From positions 3,174,501 through 3,238,500 of the forward strand of contig NC_008700.1 of assembly GCF_000015245.1 (NCBI RefSeq): 64,000 bases of DNA. The letters are read 5' to 3'. A program made the position numbers and the translations under genes. Below are positions 60,828 to 64,000 of the stretch, one piece after another. The notes below the pieces were generated by a model that was not told where the DNA came from, did not search any database, and saw only the letters and a program-made list of their open reading frames with translations. Within the stretch, counting starts at the first letter, position 1. Each line of letters opens with the position of its first letter. The DNA comes from Shewanella amazonensis SB2B. Its GTDB lineage: Bacteria; Pseudomonadota; Gammaproteobacteria; Enterobacterales; Shewanellaceae.

Positions 60828-61988
60828 ATGGATGAGCAGTATCAATATCAGCAAAGGGACGTGCCCCCACGCCCCCACAAAGCCTTCCGACTCGGGGAAG
60901 GGAAAATCAGCGGCTTTGCCAGCGTATGTTTAGGGGCGCTCAGCCTATTAGCCGTGCTGGCCTATCTTTATCCCTCTTATCTCACCACCACAGAACTCAG
61001 GGCAGTTTACGACGCCAAAGAACTTCAGCAAGTGCTGAAATACGGCATGTATTTTTCGCTCTTTTTTGGATTGCTGACTTTTGTGCTGGGTGGCTATCGC
61101 CGGCTGGGATTAACCGGTATCGGCCTCACAAGTACTGCGTTTTTGCTGGGTGGCTGGCAAATTCCTGTGGGCCCCGTTGCGCCCAAAGCGCTCTCACTCG
61201 GTGTGGATTGGCTCATCCTGGCGTTTTTGGGGTCGGTGTTTATTTTTATGACCCTGGAGAAACTGCTGCCAAGGTATAAAGATCAGGTGATTTTGCGCCC
61301 CGGATGGGGGCTGGATCTCTGGTATTTCGTATTCAACCATTTGGCGATTTCCGCCATCCTGCTGTACGCGAACTACCATGTTAGCCACTTCCACTGGGCG
61401 GTCAGCGACGAGGTACAGGCCTGGGTTCAGGCATTGCCACTGTGGGTGCAGGTGGTGGCCATTATCCTCGCGGCCGATTTTGTCCTCTACTGGGAACATC
61501 GTCTGTTTCACGAAGTCGGCTTTTTGTGGCCCATTCATGCGGTGCATCACTCGGTGGAAGATTTAGACTGGCTCGCGGGCTCCCGAGGTCACTTTATTCA
61601 GATGTTCTCCGAACGTGCCATGGTGATGGTGCCCCTTTATCTCCTTGGGCCTGACAAGGCCGCGCTCGACATCTACGTGGCCTTTGCGGCGCTGCAGGCG
61701 GTGCTTATCCATTGCAACACCCGACTGCATTTTGGCCCCATCAAGTACCTGTTGGTGACGCCCTGGTTCCACCACTGGCATCACAGCTCGGAAAAACCGG
61801 CCATAGATACCAACTATGGCGCGCACACTCCCATTTACGACTGGTTGTTCGGCACCCTGCATGTGCCATCACAGCACTGGCCCGCCCACTATGGCACCAC
61901 CAAGCCCCTGCCCCGGACCTTCATGGGACAGCTCAGCTATCCCTTCGCCTGTTGGCTGGCCAGGCGCAAAACCAAGGGCGCTGACTGA
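60828..61988 (+). CDS. Sterol desaturase/fatty acid hydroxylase-family membrane protein
   Basis: A 386-residue polytopic protein. The three histidine motifs of the di-iron fatty-acid hydroxylase family are clear: EHRLFHE, HAVHHS and FHHWHHS. The N-terminal 130 residues are extra helices. The family hydroxylates or desaturates lipids; bacterial members include alkylglycerol monooxygenase-like and carotenoid enzymes. The lipid is unknown. A terminator follows. Confidence 0.9.
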   Translation: MDEQYQYQQRDVPPRPHKAFRLGEGKISGFASVCLGALSLLAVLAYLYPSYLTTTELRAVYDAKELQQVLKYGMYFSLFFGLLTFVLGGYRRLGLTGIGLTSTAFLLGGWQIPVGPVAPKALSLGVDWLILAFLGSVFIFMTLEKLLPRYKDQVILRPGWGLDLWYFVFNHLAISAILLYANYHVSHFHWAVSDEVQAWVQALPLWVQVVAIILAADFVLYWEHRLFHEVGFLWPIHAVHHSVEDLDWLAGSRGHFIQMFSERAMVMVPLYLLGPDKAALDIYVAFAALQAVLIHCNTRLHFGPIKYLLVTPWFHHWHHSSEKPAIDTNYGAHTPIYDWLFGTLHVPSQHWPAHYGTTKPLPRTFMGQLSYPFACWLARRKTKGAD

Positions 61989-62019
61989 GCCAAAGGATTA
62001 ACCTTTCCCTCGCACAAAC

Positions 62020-62049
62020 AAAACGCCCGGCAAAGCTGCCGGGCGTTTT
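62020..62049. terminator. Bidirectional terminator
   Basis: AAAACGCCCGGC and GCCGGGCGTTTT pair around AAAGCT, between converging genes; T tracts on both sides. Confidence 0.92.
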
Positions 62050-62063
62050 AAGGCACGCGTCAA

Positions 62064-64000
62064 TCAACCGCGTCTGCGACTTCTACGGCGCATACGGCCT
62101 TCAAGATCGCCTTTCTGCGGCCTGGGCTGACTGGATTGCCCGTCGCTCAGCGTATCGCCGGGCATCGCCGGGTCTGCTGACAACTCATCGTCTTCATCCC
62201 CGTCGACGTCGGCCTCCTTGTGCCCTTCCTTCTTATCGCCCTTGAATACGGACTTAAAGATACTGGTCACCGAAGGCAGTTTACCTTTGGGCTCGTTCTT
62301 TTCCGTCTTTATGGATGGCTCAGCCGCCGGTGCCTTACCGCCCCCCAGCTTTACTGACACAGTGTCACTCTCTTCAGCTCCGGATTCAGTGGCAGAGGCG
62401 TTCACAGCCATTCCATCATGGTCAAAGTCTTCGGGGGAAAAGCCGAACAAGCCATCTTTACCCTGGGGACGACTGGGCACAGGATCCGGCAAAGTGCTTG
62501 GCATCAGGGACGCGAAAAAATCATCGGGATTGGCCTTTACAGCGACCGGGTCCAACGACAGAGAACCACCTTTTGACGACCCTGTGGGGGTAGACACATC
62601 TCCGGTGACTGGCGCCTCTGCAAACGCGCTATCGGTTGTGCCCTTGGCCGCTTCGGCAGCATCGAGGGAAGCGATAAAGTCATTTACCGAAATCATTTTG
62701 GGCCGCTTTACAGCAACAGGATCTTGGGGAAGTAATGCGGGATCTTTCGCCGAGGTGACAGCACTGGGAGCCTGAGGCGCTTCAAGACTCTGCGTGATCG
62801 GGGCAAATTCGATGCCGGAAAGCTTCGCAGGTTCAGGCTTTGCAGTATCAGGCTTTTCCATCTTGAGCTCGGATGTTTCGGGCCTGACAGCCTTGTACGC
62901 TGTTATCCCGGAGGCACTTCCATCGGCTTCAACGCTCTCATCAGCCTCGTCAATCTCATCGGGCTCGGTACGGGATACCTCGTTTGCGGCTTCCTTCTCC
63001 TGAGGCAGCGGCTCCAGTGCATTGGACAGCTCTTGCTCCCAGGCCAATGACAGGGCCAGTTCGGCACTGAGGCTCTCATCATCTTCGTGCAAAAGCAGCT
63101 CGTGTTTGTGTTTGTGTTCGGCTTCTGCCTCCACCTCGCCCTTCGTCGATGAAGTATCCTCTGTGAGTTCGAGACCGGATACTGCTGACAGCTCTTGCGC
63201 TGAAGCCGCCGGAAGCACTGATTCAGCTTGCTCCAGCGCGATGGACTCAAACTCCAGAGGCGCGATTTCAATACTGGCCTTGGGCGTATCGACAAGCAGT
63301 TCGCTATCGACTTCAAGTCGTTCGGGGTTGGCGCCAGGCTCAGGCTTAAGCTCGGGCTCAGGCTGATGCTTAAGCTCAGGTATAGAGTCAGATGCAGGCT
63401 CAAAAGTGGGAGTAACCGCATCAATTCGAGGTGCCGCTGCTAAACCGGCCATCCCTTTGGTAAGCTGCGGAGCACTCACTGCGCTCGACACCGCATCCTG
63501 ACCCGCATCCGATTTTGCCTTGCGCTCACGCAGACACAGCTCAAACCCCTCACTCACTTCAGCGAGTTCAACTTTGGCCATCGCCAGTGCGTAGCTGAGG
63601 TCGTCCAGTTGCTTACGGTACTGGCCTGCGTCTTCCTCGATGCCCGCAATACCCCGCTTGACCTCATCACTGAGCTTATGGGTAAGGCGCTTGTAGGTGG
63701 TAATTTCCTGCTCCAGCGCACCGAGTAACCCCTGAGTGGCTGTGACGCTGGCCTCAAGGGCGGCGGCTTGCTCAGTAAGCTCCTGACGGCGGCGAGCGAA
63801 TGCTGACGAAAGGGTTTGGGGGACTGTGGTTGCTACAGGAGCCGGTGTGGGGATTTGGCCACTGAATTCAGGAATGTGACTCACAGGAAGCCACTGGGTG
63901 TAAGAAGGATGCCAGCCATAACTGTCGGGTTTATCCTGTAAAAACGCGATGGCCTCGGCATGGGTCATTGGCGCACTCTGCGCACCTTTATGTGAAAGAA
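62064..64000 (-). CDS. Acidic GYF-like, coiled-coil protein (5' end outside the window)
   Basis: The reading frame stays open through the right edge, so the N-terminus is missing. From the edge the frame reads GAQSAPMTHAEAIAFLQ, then YGWHPSYTQWLPVSHIPEF, which together form the pattern of a GYF_2/DUF4339 domain. Next comes a coiled-coil (about 45-135 of the visible ATG form), then a 450-residue acidic region rich in Glu, Ser, Ala and Pro with little order, and a basic end (GRMRRRSRRRG). An ATG inside the GYF segment would cut the domain and is unlikely to be the true start. The role is unknown. Confidence 0.75.
   Translation of the reverse strand, partial: LSHKGAQSAPMTHAEAIAFLQDKPDSYGWHPSYTQWLPVSHIPEFSGQIPTPAPVATTVPQTLSSAFARRRQELTEQAAALEASVTATQGLLGALEQEITTYKRLTHKLSDEVKRGIAGIEEDAGQYRKQLDDLSYALAMAKVELAEVSEGFELCLRERKAKSDAGQDAVSSAVSAPQLTKGMAGLAAAPRIDAVTPTFEPASDSIPELKHQPEPELKPEPGANPERLEVDSELLVDTPKASIEIAPLEFESIALEQAESVLPAASAQELSAVSGLELTEDTSSTKGEVEAEAEHKHKHELLLHEDDESLSAELALSLAWEQELSNALEPLPQEKEAANEVSRTEPDEIDEADESVEADGSASGITAYKAVRPETSELKMEKPDTAKPEPAKLSGIEFAPITQSLEAPQAPSAVTSAKDPALLPQDPVAVKRPKMISVNDFIASLDAAEAAKGTTDSAFAEAPVTGDVSTPTGSSKGGSLSLDPVAVKANPDDFFASLMPSTLPDPVPSRPQGKDGLFGFSPEDFDHDGMAVNASATESGAEESDTVSVKLGGGKAPAAEPSIKTEKNEPKGKLPSVTSIFKSVFKGDKKEGHKEADVDGDEDDELSADPAMPGDTLSDGQSSQPRPQKGDLEGRMRRRSRRRG

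Overview
The window reads as ordinary chromosome of a Shewanella-like gammaproteobacterium. The support is protein content rather than any one marker: a TorF-type porin, a YjfI/PspA/YjfK/YjfL stress cluster, a short PutA without a DNA-binding domain, a very large S8 protease with a GlyGly-CTERM tail, a MipA/DUF3019/two-component set, a TIGR00153-PitA pair and TIGR04211. Genes are dense, AUG or GUG starts have clear Shine-Dalgarno sequences, and intrinsic terminators are numerous. I see no rRNA, tRNA, CRISPR, transposase, integrase or prophage gene. The genus is an inference; species is not assigned.

Layout. 0-4.2 kb: beta-alanine/valine catabolism (omega-aminotransferase, mmsA, cupin) followed by a porin. 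4.2-8.3 kb: small proteins, then an outer-membrane barrel, an FMN-binding periplasmic protein, an ApbE flavinyltransferase and a four-helix cytochrome b-like protein, preceded by a Fur-like site: a probable extracytoplasmic flavin electron-transfer unit. 8.4-15.5 kb: a hypothetical protein, zapE, an amidohydrolase, a LysR regulator and glnE. 15.5-22.6 kb: a membrane-stress/polyamine locus (lipoprotein, YjfL, membrane-anchored aminopropyltransferase, YjfI, PspA, YjfK, a tandem ribbon-helix-helix-like protein and a K+ channel). It carries three copies of the same palindrome, GACATATTATGTC, in its two promoter regions. 22.7-30.9 kb: CYTH-CHAD triphosphatase, a Pho-box-preceded PhoU-like/PitA pair, an SH3 membrane protein, putA and a 58-residue HTH protein. 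30.9-36 kb: cydDC and a DUF3626 protein. 36-41 kb: nirK with a tandem-domain exported protein, SCO, PCu(A)C and an FNR-type regulator whose recognition helix has ExxSR; matching half-sites lie before nirK and before the regulator itself. 41-48.5 kb: an RhlE-type helicase, a redoxin/secreted-protein operon divergent from a MarR regulator with a four-cysteine tail, a TipAS-domain remnant, YqfB, PhzF, a CopD-like protein and an FKBP. 49-54.2 kb: the secreted protease. 54.2-57.7 kb: MipA, DUF3019, response regulator and kinase, preceded by an 11-bp direct repeat. 57.8-64 kb: cyclophilin, two hypothetical proteins, a sterol-desaturase-family membrane protein and an acidic GYF-like protein running off the right edge.

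The best candidates for an under-described system are the 15.5-22.6 kb locus, with its shared palindrome and a plausible in-locus RHH regulator, and the MarR-type regulator with a C-terminal Cys4 motif. The rest is largely recognisable core metabolism.
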